A stretch of 64,000 nucleotides of DNA from Erodium maritimum (GCA_963921825.1 OY997591.1:35299825-35363824), one strand, 5' to 3'. Positions 22,580 to 34,287 are shown, counted from the stretch's first letter. Numbers and translations are program-made. The notes: generated by a model from the sequence alone, not told the origin.

Positions 22580-25500
22580 CTAAAAAGTCCTCCATCCCTA
22601 ATTTAAATCCACCAAAATGGGGTCAGCCTGGGGACCGCCACATTAAGCATCACATCAAATATATCGGGGTATCGTTGGATGAATGGGGCCAGACAATCTT
22701 TCGGGACAATATTAATCAGATCAGACGATTACAGAGGACGCTAGCCGAGTTAAACGGCCAGACTGATAGACAGGGAATCAAACGACGGTTGTTAATTCAG
22801 AAACAGTACAATAGGGCCTTGGCAACACAAGAACAGTTCTGGCGTCAGAGAGCAAAACAACACTAGCTCGGGGAAGGGGACCGTAACACAAAGTTCTTCC
22901 AGAGATCATCTACGAAGCGCCATGCCAAAAATAAAATGAAGGCTCTGATCAACGATGCAGGGGTGGAAGTGCAATGGCATACGTGTATGAGTGAATTACT
23001 ACACTCATATTTTGCTAACATTTTCACTGTAGGCGACATTGCAGATTATGATCTACCCATGGTTGTCCCGAGTATGATCACCTCGGCACACAATTTGCAA
23101 CTAACCAAGAGGGTAACGGACTCGGAAGTGCGACTTGCAGTGTTCCAAATGGGACCGTCAAAATCTCCAGGCCCTAACGGACTTAATCCGAAATTCTTTC
23201 AACACTTCTGGGACACTCTGTCCCCGGAGGTGATAGATTTTGTCCGTACTACAGTGGCGACCTGTACCATTGACCAGGACATTAACAAAACCACCCTGAT
23301 CATGATTCCAAAGATACCAGGAGCAAAGAAGATTGCAGAATTGAGACCGATAGCCTTGTGTAATGTGATCTTTCGAATCCTTTCCAAAGTCCTGGCGAAC
23401 CGGATTAAACCACTCCTGGACCCGATAATATCTACGAACCAAGGAGCTTTTGTGCCAGGCAGACACATTCAGGATGCTGTCATTATTTCCTACGAGATTA
23501 TACATAATCTCAGGCGTAGGAGAAAAGGCCAACGAGACTTTATGGCTCTAAAAGTAGATATGAGTAAGGCTTACGACAGGGTGGAGTGGTCTTTCCTGTT
23601 ATCTATGATGGGAGCCTTTGGCTTTGGTATGGGGTGGCGGGCTATGGTTTTAGCTTGCATGCGGTCTATTGAATATACAGTGAGGTCGGATGGGAAGCAT
23701 ACGACACCATTTACAGCAGGACGGGGTATCCGGCAAGGCGACCCTTTATCTCTGTATCTATTCATGTTCTGTATGGAGGGCTTGTCTCGGATGCTCAACC
23801 AAGCAGAGAGGGCTGGAAAGATTCACGGAGTCTCGGTGGCTAGAGGGGCTCCGCTTGTCTCCCATATTTTCTTTGCGGATGACTGTTATATCTTCTGCAG
23901 GGCAGATCGAGAAGAGGCAATCCAGATGAACCAAATCCTCCAAACGTTTGGTCGCCTATCGGGTCAAGTCATCAATAAAGGTAGATCGTCCATATTCTTC
24001 AGCACTAATACAACACCGGCCAATAGGTCGGCCTGCTGTGACATACTAGGGATTCAGGAAATTTCTGGTCCGACTAAGTACTTGGGGGTTCCCAACATGT
24101 TGGGCCGCCAAAAAGGTCAGAGCCTCCAATTTCTGTGTGACCGAATTGTGACCAAAATTGGAACATGGGATGGTCAGATGTTGTCTGGAGGGGGGAAGGA
24201 GGTGATGATCATGTATGTGCTCCAAGCTATGTTGATCTATGCGATGAGTGTGTTCCTGTTTCCACGGGACTCTATCAACAAGATTCACGTCGCATTAGCT
24301 CGGTACTGGTGGGCGGGTACCCCTAGAGGCACGAGACCGATTATATGGCAGGATTGGGCGAAACTGTGTAGGCCAAAGGAGGATGGAGGAATGGGATTCC
24401 GGGACATGAGGGACATGAACATTGCCATGCTGGCAAAAATGGGGTGGAAGCTATTTTCCCAACCCGACTACTTGGTTGTCCGTATTCTCAAAGCAAGATA
24501 TTACCCAAAGAGTGACTTCCTCTCGGCGGAGGGAGGGAATGGGCCTAGTCAGGTCTGGACGGGCCTGCGTGGAACCCAGGAACTACTCCGAGGGGGCTTG
24601 ATCTGAACTATTGGGGACGGTTGTTCTACTATGGTTGAGGGCTCCCCATGGCTTTTGGGGAATACTCCGTTCATCCCACTTCACACTTGTATCACTCCGG
24701 CTCTACGGGTATCGGACCTAGCCACTGATGCTCATGAATGAGACGTACAGAAACTACAACAAAACCTTCCCCCGTCCATTGTTGAGGAGGTTCTACAAGT
24801 GCCCCCGCCAATTCCCCGGCATGCAGACAGATGCTCCTGGAAGTTCAATATCCGAGGGGAGTACTCAGTCAAAGAGGGTTACAGGGCGCTATCCAGAGAG
24901 AATGGCCGTTGGCACGTATCGACTGGGACGACTGTATGGACAGGAATATGGGACCAAGACATTGAGCCACGCATCAAGGTATTTCTCTGGCGAGCTATCT
25001 CCGGTACCCTACAGGTCGCGATAAATCTCCGAACTAAATTTGTTCCAATTCCGGACATTTGCCAAATGTGTCAATCCGGTCAGGAATCTACAGACCATCT
25101 CCTGCTGTCATTCCCATTTGCACGATCGCTCTGGGACATTGCAGGTTTACCAATCCCTGTTCCTCTATCGTCCTCGCTACACGATTGGCTATCGGCCATC
25201 TTCCTGTTGCCGGATCATTTGGCACGGAGTAAAGCCTATCTTTTCTTGTGGGAGATATGGAAAGAGAGAAATGCTATGGTCTTGGACCAGGCTACCTCCA
25301 CTCCACAGGAGTTGGTTGCCACGGTCCTCAGTAACCAGCATAGCTGGTCAGAAGCACAGACTGGTCGTCCGAAGCCCGCTATTATCCCCCAGCACAGGCA
25401 AACTAGTTGGAAACCACCTCCCCCTAACTGGTCTTTGATCAATGTAGATGGAGCTACCTGAATACTCGGAGGCAATGGCAATCTGGCAGGCCCTGGAATG

Positions 25501-25681
25501 GATCCAAGCATCGCACTCCTCCAAGGTCATCATACAGAGCGACGCCCAGTACCTGGCTAGCCTGGGCAGCTCGTTCTTCGCCTGTCCTTTTGTGGTCCGG
25601 ATTCACAATTCTGGATGCACTTATGTCTATTTTACAACAGTTCAAATAATAAAAAATCGTATCTTGTTTCAAAAAAAAAAA
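22580..25681 (+). mobile_element. L1-type LINE, 5'-truncated, with poly(A) tail
   Basis: A plus-strand LINE consisting of the ORF2 RT, C-terminal zinc-finger and RNase H regions, ending in A11 at 25671-25681. ORF1 and the endonuclease are absent, which is the usual 5' truncation from incomplete target-primed reverse transcription. The upstream limit is uncertain (about 22500-22640). It lies between the gypsy B LTR and a minus-strand LINE remnant. No convincing TSD was found by eye. Confidence 0.85.
22600..25640 (+). pseudogene. LINE ORF2: reverse transcriptase, zf-RVT and RNase H
   Basis: One frame runs from about 22600 to 25461. It contains a pre-RT segment (to 23100), RT palm motifs ('RPIALCNV', 'GRHIQDAVI', 'KVDMSKAYDRVEW', 'GIRQGDPLS'), the catalytic FADD at 23872-23883 (intact), the thumb region 'KYLGVPN', a zf-RVT zinc region ('FLWRAISG', 'ICQMCQSGQESTDHLL', 25050-25110) and the RNase H start 'INVDGA'. 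RNase H resumes in another frame at 25448 ('EAMAIWQALEW', 'IQSDAQYL') after a deletion of roughly 30 codons. Three in-frame stops (22864 TAG, 24604 TGA, about 24740 TGA) each replace an expected Trp. It would nick-prime and copy element RNA if intact; this copy cannot. Confidence 0.9.
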
Positions 25682-26695
25682 TTTCCACCAAAATCACCTT
25701 AAAAGAGCCATTCTTCTAAAGTGTGGTGCAGACTATAAGTTGCTAGTAAGAATATAAAAAGGCGAGAGTGGGTAGCCTTGGCGAAACCCATTAGAAATAA
25801 AAAAAATCACTGCTTGGAGAACCATTAATAAGAGAAGCATTGAAACAAGAGGATAACCATTTTCTCCATTGGGTTCTGAAATGTATACCATGAAAAACAT
25901 CGTCAATATAATCCCAACACAACTTGTGATATGCCTTTTCAAAGTCTAATTGGAGAAGAAGAACTTCTTCTTTATTTTACTTGATTAATTGTCGTAGCTG
26001 AGAAGCGGTAAGTACACCATCAACCAACTGACGTCTAACGACCGTTGAACATCATTTATAAGGTTTGGTAGAACCAATTTAAGCCTATTGGAAAGAATTT
26101 TGTATCGAGCAAAGATCATACTTATAGGACGAAGTTCATTCCTAATCTATGGATTTTGAACGTTAGGAATTAGTGTAAAAAAACGCAGCGTTTAGAACTT
26201 TCCTATAACACCAGTATCATGAAAGTATTGAATAAATTTCACCACGTCATGGTATTTGGACCTGGCAAATTATCACTACCACAATCAGACAAGGCCTGAA
26301 GATTTCAAACTTCTGTACATTTAACTTCCGGATTATCCACTTGTAGAATCTACAAATGGTTAAACGGAAGAAAAGGAAGTGCAACTCCAGATGAAGAAGG
26401 TTTAGAGAATCTGGCATTAAAATGTTTAGGTGTCTGGAGCTGAATATCCTTACAATTAGAGAGGAAAACAAATCCATTCCTGATTACAGATATTCTATTA
26501 CAAGAACCCCAAAAATATGTGACCCTATAGAATTATTTTGAACAACTATCGTCTTCCTTAAACCATCTCTGGCACGATTTTTCGCACCATACTCTGGCCA
26601 AAATTCTTTGTTTAGATATGAGCTCTACCTTCAACAACGAAAGAGAAAAGCTTTCAGCATCACTGATGTCCCTATTATCAAGAATGTGACCTATT

Positions 26696-28555
26696 TTTTT
26701 TTTATCAGCAATTTTGTTTGTATAAATAAAATCTAGTCTTCGAAATGAAAGCTAGATCAAGGGCAAGCCCTCACAAATACAGTGGACCAATTAAGTTACA
26801 ATTGTTCTTCAACTCATCAAAATGACACCCTTACCAAACTTGCAATGCAAGTCACCCATAATACCCCAAAACCACTTGACTTGTTCACCCTAATACAGTT
26901 CAAATCTACCCCTTTGTACACTTCAGTATTAAGAAACCAAAAGAAGTACTGCAGAACCTGCCAACTGAAGACCTATTGTGTCCAACAAAGTTCCCAGAAA
27001 ATGCACCAACCACCCACAGATGTAGCCTCCAACTTTTGCAGAAAATCACCAAGGGTCACTTTCAGTAAACTGAAAATTCCCCCAAACATAGTTCTGTCCA
27101 AGAAGAGAGAGCAGCAATGAATCCAACATAAATTAAACCAAGCTATAACATGAAAAGTGTGAGACTAAACTGTCACAGATCCTCTGTGAAACACACCAAA
27201 GCCTAAATCAGTTTCAATACCAACCAAACCACAGAGCCTAGCAATGACCACTAACTACCCCCTCAGAACCATCCTAGTACCCACACACCAAAAAAGGCAC
27301 TCTTTGAAACTAAAGTATACTCACCATCCCAATGAAACACAGACAAACCCTCACCACAGTCCCCAAACCCACCCTTACCCACCCAAAACCCCAACCCCAA
27401 CAACTGTGATCCAAACTAGCACCTCCCAAACCAGACACCAGCCTCAATCATTTTCTCTTAAAACACTCCACAGGATTTTTGATCCAAGATAAAAAGCTAA
27501 AAGAGAAATCTTGATCAAAATCAGCCCAAAAAATTTGATAAACATCATTCTGAACTTGTTGTAGTATCTCCTCAGGGGAATAGATAATGTTGTTGAAGAT
27601 TAGCTTGTTCCTTCCCAACCATAGTCTCCAGATACGAATAGATACTAAAATCCCCCATTGTTTCTTGGCTTTAAAGGGACACAATTTTTTCCAAGAGATG
27701 AACCATTCTTTTATTCCCTCAGCACACACAGCTCTGATCCCCCACCAATTCAGTATTAATCCCCACAACTGCCAGGAGAAGGAGCATCCTAAGAAGAGAT
27801 GATCAAGCTCTTCCGGATGGTCAAAACAAAAGGGGCACCAAATGTTGTCAGAATATAAGCCCCTAGAGAGTAGAAAGCACTTGGTTGGGACTGCATTTAA
27901 ACACAATAACCAGAGGAAAGCAGCAATTTTAGGAGGTATTTTTGGTTCCCAAATGAGAGTTGGCCAGATCAAGGTTCCATCATATTCCAAATCCAAGTGC
28001 TGATACATCCTGTGCACAGTAAACCCCTTGTGGTCTAATACCCAGGACACCTTATCTGGTTCACTACTGTGGATTGATATCACATTGATTAAATCACAAA
28101 GGCCATCAAGCTCATTCTCCTCCCACCCCCTTAATTCCCTTCTGAAAATTAAAGTCCACTCCTCAATGCCCAAGGTTTTGGCTAATGTGTGATGCTTTTG
28201 TAGGCTCAAATGATATAATCTTTGAAACCTATATTTTAAAGGAATCTCAGAGACCCAAAGATCATCCCAGAAGCTGATTGAATTGCCTGAATTAACTTTC
28301 CAAGAAAGACCTGAGGCTCCAAAGGCACTAGCAAATTTACTACACTGCAAGAGGGATTGGATGTAACTCACATAACCTTGGCCATTATGCAGAGAGAATT
28401 TGGATAAATCCCAAGCTGTGTGATCCCAACCATATTTACAACAGATCAATAATTTCCAGAGAGAGTCTTCCTGTACAGCAAATCTCCACCACCACCTGGC
28501 TAAAAGAGCCAAATTCATGATACTCAGCCTCTTAATCCCCAAACCCCCAGCACTC
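26696..28555 (-). mobile_element. 5'-truncated LINE nested in the older LINE
   Basis: Inserted between the linker and pre-RT parts of the surrounding LINE. Its poly(A) appears on plus as T-run 26694-26703. ACCTATT occurs at 26689-26695 and again at 28556-28562, consistent with a short target duplication (partly ambiguous because it merges with the T-run). It comprises the ORF2 C-terminus (27448-28557) and a ~740-bp C/A-rich (plus) 3' untranslated region that explains the plus ORFs at 26782-27492. Confidence 0.75.
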
Positions 28556-28557
28556 AC
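27448..28557 (-). pseudogene. LINE ORF2 C-terminal region (369 aa, open)
   Basis: An uninterrupted 369-residue frame starting near the insertion junction. It begins with 'GGLGIKRLSIMNLALLARW', the post-RT segment of plant L1 ORF2. Next come 'SFWDDLWV' (WDD-type motif) and a zf-RVT zinc-finger region ('KIPPKIAAFLWLL', 'CPFC...EELDHLFLGC', 'LWGLILNWW') up to 'RIWRLWLGRNKLIFNN'. The endonuclease and RT core are missing through 5' truncation, so the open frame is only a fragment. No RNase H domain follows, unlike the plus-strand LINE. Its long open frame suggests a younger insertion than its host LINE. Confidence 0.85.
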
Positions 28558-29420
28558 CTATTGATTGGCTCGACCAAAACTTCTATATTCCACTCTTTCA
28601 AATATGCATGAAGGCTTTTGAGTTTAAACCTTAGCTTATAGCTCGAAGAATCCGAGCACACATAACAAATTACGAACCGTCTTATTAAAATCTCGTGGTC
28701 CTGCCAAGCATTCAAAAACTTAAACGGCTCTGGACCATAATTCACTATTTTTTATCCAAGGACTATTGGTCTATGATCAGATAAACCTCGTTCCAAACTA
28801 TGTTCATAAAGGCCCTCAAAGGGAATAAGAAGTCTCAGAAGAAACTAGAAGACTATCCAATAGAGAAGCCTTTGAACCTGCCCCATACTAAGTGTACTTC
28901 CATCCTTCAACCTCAAATCAGTCAGCCCAAGTAAAAGAATATAATCGAGGAAAATTGAACTATACTGTTCAGAAAAAAGATAATTTCGATAAAACTTAGT
29001 TGAAACCTTGTCCCATATAATATAAAAACCCTAACGCGATTGATAAGAAGCAATGGCCTCCCACAAACTTCTTATGTTAGCTAGATTAGAAGGAGCATAA
29101 ACGTTGATCATAGAAATATTTCTTCTCTAATCCCCGTTGTTCCGAACAAGATAATCGCATTTTCCAAAATAATACATTTATTATTTTGAAAGGTTGAGAG
29201 CTTCCAAAGAGTAATTAAACAACCAGAGGCACCAATCGCATGCAAGAAAGCATGACCCCAATCCATAATAAAGCCAAAACTCCGAATAAATGCTTGAGAG
29301 AAAAAATCAACCTTAGTTTCTTGAAGGAACACTCAATCAGGTTATTCACGAATTATGATACACTTTATACTCCGTCTCTTTTATACATAGTTAGTTCCTC
29401 TCACATTCCATGAGAGTAAC
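28554..29420 (-). pseudogene. LINE ORF2 endonuclease remnant
   Basis: Pieces of an apurinic-type endonuclease (EEP fold). 'SWNVRG' lies near 29400, 'FLQETK' at about 29320 (the family's metal-binding Glu) and 'FKFLNAWQDHE' near 28710, matching 'FKFINVW' in the intact homologue at 44992-45873. Several stops and frame changes lie between. The enzyme normally nicks target DNA to prime reverse transcription; this copy is dead. Confidence 0.75.
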
Positions 29421-30012
29421 TTTGTCTCTTTACTAGAGAGAAAGTGAATGAGGATTAGAAATCATGGATTCCAATCCCTCGATTTCGCAAACATCCTCAT
29501 AGATTTCATCTTCTTCGTCTCAAAATCGAGCTGCTCTGGAACCTCTAAATCTGAATTATTGAATTGATCTATGGAGAAATCCTTAGATTTAAGAGCCTTA
29601 GTTCTAACCTGCTTTTTATAATCCCAGGTTTATTTCCGAGTTGAGATTGAGCTTGATAAAGTACAGTCGTTTTGTACTTGCGTTTCCCTGTCTAAAGTTT
29701 TATTTTTCTAAGGTAAATTGTGCATCACTGAAGGGGACGACTTATTAAAAAGGTCTTCTGAGGCTAATTTATTGCAAAAAAACCTTCACATGTTATATGT
29801 TTTGTAAAAAGACCTCCACTTTATGTTTTCCAATATTACCCTTTTGTAATATTGGAAAAAAAACCCTAAATCTCAGCCCCCCCTTTTCGCACCCAGAAAA
29901 CAGCCGGCCGACCTCCATAGCCAAAAAACATTCCGGCGTCCACCACGTTCCTCGTCGCCGTGCACCACCGTCCAAAGCCCATTGCGTCCATTTAAGCAAT
30001 CCTCCAAGTAAG

Positions 30013-30410
30013 GTAAGCTTGCTTTCATCCTAAATTTGAATCTAGTGAATTTCAGTTTTAGGTTTGAGTAGATCTTCGAATGTAGGAGTGGAAAAACGAT
30101 AAGTTATTGTTTAATGTGTGTGTAAACTTAGTGAAATAAACAAATGGTAGAATTGGGTGGAATAGATTTGTATGTCGTAGGTTTTGTGAATTTTCTGAAA
30201 TGGTGAACCAGTAGGGCCGATCGGCCTCGGATGGGGAAGACGAGCTGACTGATTGGTCTCGTATGCACGTGGATATACACTAGCCGGACGACTGATATTC
30301 CAACCGATCGGGTGACCGATCGGATGGGTTATTTGCGGGTCGGCTAATTGCATATACTAAATCATACTCGATTAGTACAATGTGTCCTTATGGGGTTGTG
30401 ATTGTTACAG
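30013..30410 (+). other. Candidate 5'-UTR intron of the mudrA-like gene
   Basis: 'aag|gtaagctt' at 30010-30020 is a strong plant donor match, and 'attgttacag|g' ending at 30410 is an acceptor 2 bp before the ATG at 30413. The interval is T-rich. Splicing would remove the upstream ATG at 30380 and set the start at 30413, whose product begins MGEILVRATYGGEY as in MULE N-termini. Inferred from splice consensus only. Confidence 0.45.
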
Positions 30411-30412
30411 GA

Positions 30413-32854
30413 ATGGGTGAAATTTTAGTCCGTGCTACTTACGGTGGGGAATATAAGCTAGTGGATGGGAAGTATGATTGGACATCAACAACAAACAATG
30501 GTTGTGTTAGCCTTATTGTGGATGATAATACAACGCTGAAGAAAGTGAAGGAGCGCCTGTATTCCGAAATCGGGGTGAATGAAAGGGAGATAGAACTGAA
30601 ACTTAGTTTTGTAGCTGTTATGCCCAATTTTGTAGGAGTTATCCCAATAGAGAAAATCTACGATGATTTCACTCTTCAGGGTTTTGTACTGGAGAACAGA
30701 AATATAGGTACCAGAACCGTGTTACGTGTAGAGCTGAGCAAGAAAGATACAGTTTGTGGGGAAGATGATACTGTTGAACAGGGGGTCAACGATGTACCGG
30801 AAGCTGTTGCATATGAGTATGATGAACATGACAATGGGGGGCATGACGGTTATTATGAAGTTGGTATTTGTAGTGTTGTAGGTAATCCAAATAATGTAGA
30901 TAACCCAGTTATTCGGCGGAGAGAACGTGATACGGAAGCACAAGCATCATCTCCTACGCCACCATCGGTAAGCTTGGACAATATCGAGGAGAACCGTGAA
31001 ATGGTGGAGTATGTTCATAGAAATGAGGAGTTTCCTACGGATTCGGTGGATCCAGAACAAAGCACTGTCGGTTTTAGGGATGGGTCAAGTTTAGTAGTTG
31101 GTAAAGAGTTTCCGAACAAGATAGCACTGATGAGTTATCTGAAAGACATTTCAATTAAGGGTGATTTTCGGATAAAACGTGATAGATCTTCAAAGACTTT
31201 ATACATTGAAAAATGTGCTGGTGCTACTTGTGGGTGGAGAGTGCGTGCAGCAAAAGATCGCGGATCCCGTGAAACGTTCTCCATTAGAATGTATGAGTCT
31301 TTACATACTTGTTTGGTTAGTGAACGGAACTCCCGAAAAGGTAAATTGACTACGGAAGTGATTGCGTGTAGGTTGGTAAAAGAAGATAGTGAAGTAGAAT
31401 TTATTCCCAAACCACGTGCCATTCAAAACAAGTTGGAGAAGGACCAGCTGGGCTTTTATAAATACTGGCAATGTTGGAAGGCAAAAACACTGGCGATGAT
31501 TAAACTTGTAGGGGACCCAGCTTCAAGTTATGGATTACTCCCTGTTTATTTGCAGCAGGTTCGGAAGATGAATGCAGGTGTAGTAACTCATTTGGAGGTG
31601 GATGCGGAGAGTAGATTTAAATATGTTTTCGTAGCATATCGGCCATGCATTGAGGGTTTTAACTATGCCTTGAGAAAAGTGATCTTAGTAGATGGTACGT
31701 GGTTGAAGACAAGGTATAAAGGGTACTGATAATTGCAAGCGGGGAAGATGGTAATGGTCACCAATATCTTGTGGCTTGGGCTGTAGTTGACTAGTCGAAC
31801 AACGATTCATGGAAATGGTTCTTCCAAAAGTTGAGGTTGGAGATCCCGGATGGGGACGACTTGGTTATCCTTTCGGATAGACATGTAAGTATCAGCAATG
31901 CAGTGTCGATCGTCTACCCAGAAGCCCAACATGGGCATTGTAGGTGGCATCTGACCCAAAATGTGAGAGAGAAGGTAGGGGCTAAGGAAAAAAAACAGAT
32001 TATGGAAGTTGTTTCAAGAAGTTGCTGATGCGTACACAATGGAGAGGTTCCATGACAAGTACGAGAAACTGAAAGAAATGTACCCCAAAGCGGCGGAATA
32101 TCTGGAGAACACAAGCATACAACCTTGTCAATGGGCGAGATCTCACTTCGTAGGGTCGCGGTACAATATAATGACAACGAACGAGGTTGAGTCTATCAAC
32201 AATGTAATAAGAGAAGCGAGAAAGCTGCATGTTATAAAGTTGTTGAACAGGATGCAGGAAAGGGTTACTGAATGCTTCATGCAACGTCTGGATGTGATTA
32301 ACAAGATACCGAACTCCCAAGTTGTAACTCCAAAGGTAGAGAAAATCATGTCTAGAAGCAACAAGCTAGTCTCGCAAATGCATATAACACCACTGAACAC
32401 ACACGACGAGTATCAGGTGAGGGCTGAACATAATGACGTATTGGTTCATTTGGGGATGAGGCAATGCAGTTGCCGGGAGTTTGACATAGACAGAATTCCT
32501 TGTGCCCATGCCCTAGCGTGTTGTGAGCATGCCAATATAGATCTGTATGACTTGTGCTCGAACTATTACACGCTACAAAAATGGGCTGAAGCATATTCTG
32601 GGACTGTGTACCCAGTATCCCGTGCAGAAGAGTGGAATATTGATGAATTTGATCGTGAAGTTCTTATCGATGTTCTTCCTCCAGACTATGAAGCGAAACG
32701 CGGGAGACTGCAGGAAAGAAGAATTCCTTCAGGAGGTGAGGTTCAACGAGCGACTCAAGCGGCTCCAAAGCGTCCCAGGAAATGTAGACATTGTGCTACC
32801 ACGGGTCACAACAGACGAACATGTCCTTCGCTTCGATCTGAATCTAATGTTTAG
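30413..32854 (+). pseudogene. mudrA-type MULE transposase, broken by two frameshifts and a stop
   Basis: Domains in order: an N-terminal PB1-like segment; an acidic linker; a Mutator DNA-binding domain ('GKEFPNKIALMSYLKD' ... 'CAGATCGWRVRAAK' ... 'LHTC', about 31095-31310); and an RNase H-fold MULE core with D in 'LVDGTW' (31690-31692), D in 'LSDRH' (31876-31878) and E in 'NEVESIN' (32189-32191). These are followed by a SWIM zinc finger (CxC...CxH, 32465-32512) and a CCHC knuckle (32783-32824). All catalytic and zinc residues are present. Lesions: a frameshift near 31725 after 'TRYKG', TAG at 31792-31794, and a frameshift at the A8 run 31988-31995. It would excise and reinsert the element's termini. 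Repeat-associated loss looks recent because the rest is well preserved. Confidence 0.92.
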
Positions 32855-33292
32855 GGTAGTTATGTTTCCATTTATGATAGACTGTGTGTATTTATTTATT
32901 CCTGAATATGGTACTATTTGCTGAGTATACTTTGTTTGAATTGCATGTGTTGAATGCATTTCCATTTCCATTACATGTGAGGAATGCATTTATGTTTGGG
33001 ATAGGATAGTGGTGTATATGCATGAAGCCGATCGATAACGGGGGTGGCCAAACGGCTTAATTGTGAAAACATAAGATTTGTTCTATTGACCAATCAGTCA
33101 AGGATGTGGCCCCAGACGGCGCCGAATGGGTTAACAAATCATATAACCAAACATCGTTCAAATACCACGAGTCACATGTAGTTTGATTCAAGTTAAACGG
33201 TAAACACATTACAACCCTACTTTATTACCACAGAGACTCTCATATGGACTTGAAAATTTGAGGTCTTTGTGTCCGATACAAACCAACCCATA
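32855..33292. other. Convergent intergenic spacer
   Basis: 438 bp between the transposase stop and the stop codon of the first minus-strand small ORF. It contains 'gccgatcgataacgg' and 'ggccccagacggcgccgaatg', early members of the cggcgcc-type repeats that expand at 33700-34160. Two transcription units would converge here. No gene seen. Confidence 0.5.
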
Positions 33293-33562
33293 TTACCAAC
33301 GAGTACTTATCTCGTCTTGGTGAGTGAAGGACAAGACGAAGTGTCGAAGTCCTTCGAGCTGCTCCAACACGATACGCGCATTATTCTCATCTGCATCTGT
33401 CCATCCACTTCTATTCGCCTGTCTCAGCTCGTCCATCAGTGCATCAGCCTTCACTTGGACCCGAAGAAGACTTATCCTAATCTTCTGGAGCTTATCCAGC
33501 CTCTCCTTATGTTCAAGTTCAACATGCTGTGTTGTAATGATGTCTCTTAAAGGTGCAGACAT
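33293..33562 (-). CDS. Small coiled-coil-like protein, family copy 1 (89 aa)
   Basis: Unrecognised protein. It shares with the products at 34288-34482 and 43199-43393 an N-terminal 'MS.P', a central 'L..L..I.ISL.RV' heptad-like stretch, 'LEGL' and a C-terminal 'SFT'. This copy has an extra segment around 'SGWTDADENN' (residues 52-61) and a C-terminal extension of about ten residues. It is predicted to be mainly helical and charged, with leucines at heptad spacing and no signal peptide or membrane segment. TATAAAA at 33625-33631 lies 63 bp upstream of the ATG on minus. It converges with the transposase. Conservation of frame and promoter layout across three copies argues for a real gene. Function unknown. 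Confidence 0.55.
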   Translation of the reverse strand: MSAPLRDIITTQHVELEHKERLDKLQKIRISLLRVQVKADALMDELRQANRSGWTDADENNARIVLEQLEGLRHFVLSFTHQDEISTRW

Positions 33563-33624
33563 TGTGGATGAAGTGAGTGAAGAGTAGGGATGAGTGAGTA
33601 GTGAGTAAAGAGGGTTGGAATGGG

Positions 33625-33631
33625 TTTTATA
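33625..33631 (-). promoter_or_regulatory. TATA box of small ORF copy 1
   Basis: TATAAAA on minus within 'cgcctataaaaccc', 63 bp upstream of the ATG at 33562. The same context precedes the ORF starting at 43752, and similar boxes precede 34482 and 43393 at 55-65 bp. Confidence 0.5.
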
Positions 33632-33699
33632 GGCGTGGTGAGGTCCATAAATGTAAGTTGGGTGGTGGGTTCCATTAATATGGGGTTGGTGGTTGTTGG

Positions 33700-34170
33700 G
33701 AAAACTTCATTTGTGGTTGTGATGACTTAATTTGATGGAGTAATGGCCCCAAACGGCGCCATATGGGGAAAAAATTAGGGTTTGTTGAAGTCGGATGGAG
33801 GGATGGCCCCATACGGCGCCGGATGAGGTCAGTATTAGGGTTAGGTGTAGGGTTGGTCTCAGACTGCACCGGATGAGGTTAATATTAGGGTTTGTTGAAG
33901 TCGGATGGAGGGATGGCCCCATACGGTGCCAGATGAGGTCAATATTAGGGTTAGGTGTAGGGTTGGTCTCAGACTGCGCCGGATGAGGGTCAATATTAGG
34001 GTTAGATGGATGATATGTGTCAGACAGCGCCGTATGGTGTCAATCGGGCAGAGGGGGGTCCCAAACGGCGCCGTATGAGGGTCAATATTAGGGCTCGGTG
34101 GACGATTGGTCTCAAACAGTGCCGTATGAGGCCAATCGGACAGAGGGATGGTCCTATCCCGTGCCGTTTG
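33700..34170. repeat. GGCGCC-type minisatellite
   Basis: Repeating 'ggccccatacggcgccggat' and 'ggtctcagactgc(a/g)ccgga' units, each followed by 'gagg(t)caatattaggg'. Two successive units form a ~115-bp higher-order unit (for example starting about 33797 and 33911). Isolated units lie at 33045, 33110 and 33745. The array separates small-ORF copies 1 and 2. Its ORFs on both strands (33675-34212) are repeat shadows. Confidence 0.8.
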
Positions 34171-34287
34171 GGGACCAATTCCTATGTTTGTTTGTTGGAA
34201 GGTCCCATTCAATTAACATTCAACGACAAACATTACAACCCCAATGATTACCACAAAGCCTCACATCTGGAAAATGGAAATGGTCTC

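Larger units (their letters stand above)
25682..29700 (-). mobile_element. Degenerate LINE (minus) hosting a nested LINE
   Basis: From 29420 downward on minus the remnants read 'LLSWNVRGT' (start of endonuclease), 'FLQETK' (29108-29332), a late endonuclease/linker segment (28554-28745), then after the nested LINE 'ILDNRDIS' ... 'WCEKSCQRWFK' (about 26690-26570), and RT pieces ('KILSNRLK', about 26070, and 'GYPLSPF', 25733-25800). The order endonuclease-linker-RT is preserved, so it is one element, heavily mutated. It ends abruptly at the poly(A) of the plus-strand LINE. Some ORF1 sequence may lie at 29420-29700, but I cannot confirm it. Confidence 0.75.
29760..32860 (+). mobile_element. Mutator-like (MULE) transposase region; outer ends not located
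   Basis: A MuDR-type transposase unit with an upstream untranslated region. I could not identify terminal inverted repeats or a 9-bp TSD. The element may extend to the small-ORF array ending near 44575 (minus the copia insertion). AT-rich 29700-29870 and C-rich 29870-30010 look like leader or promoter. Boundaries are provisional. Confidence 0.6.

Noticed and set aside
26782-27492. Thr/Pro/Gln-rich plus-strand ORFs resembling secreted proteins.
   Set aside because: They are antisense to the 3' untranslated region of the nested LINE; composition reflects C/A-rich non-coding DNA.
33675-34212. ORFs on both strands across the GGCGCC minisatellite that resemble Pro/Asn-rich proteins.
   Set aside because: Repeat shadows; no shared promoter arrangement, unlike the flanking small ORFs.
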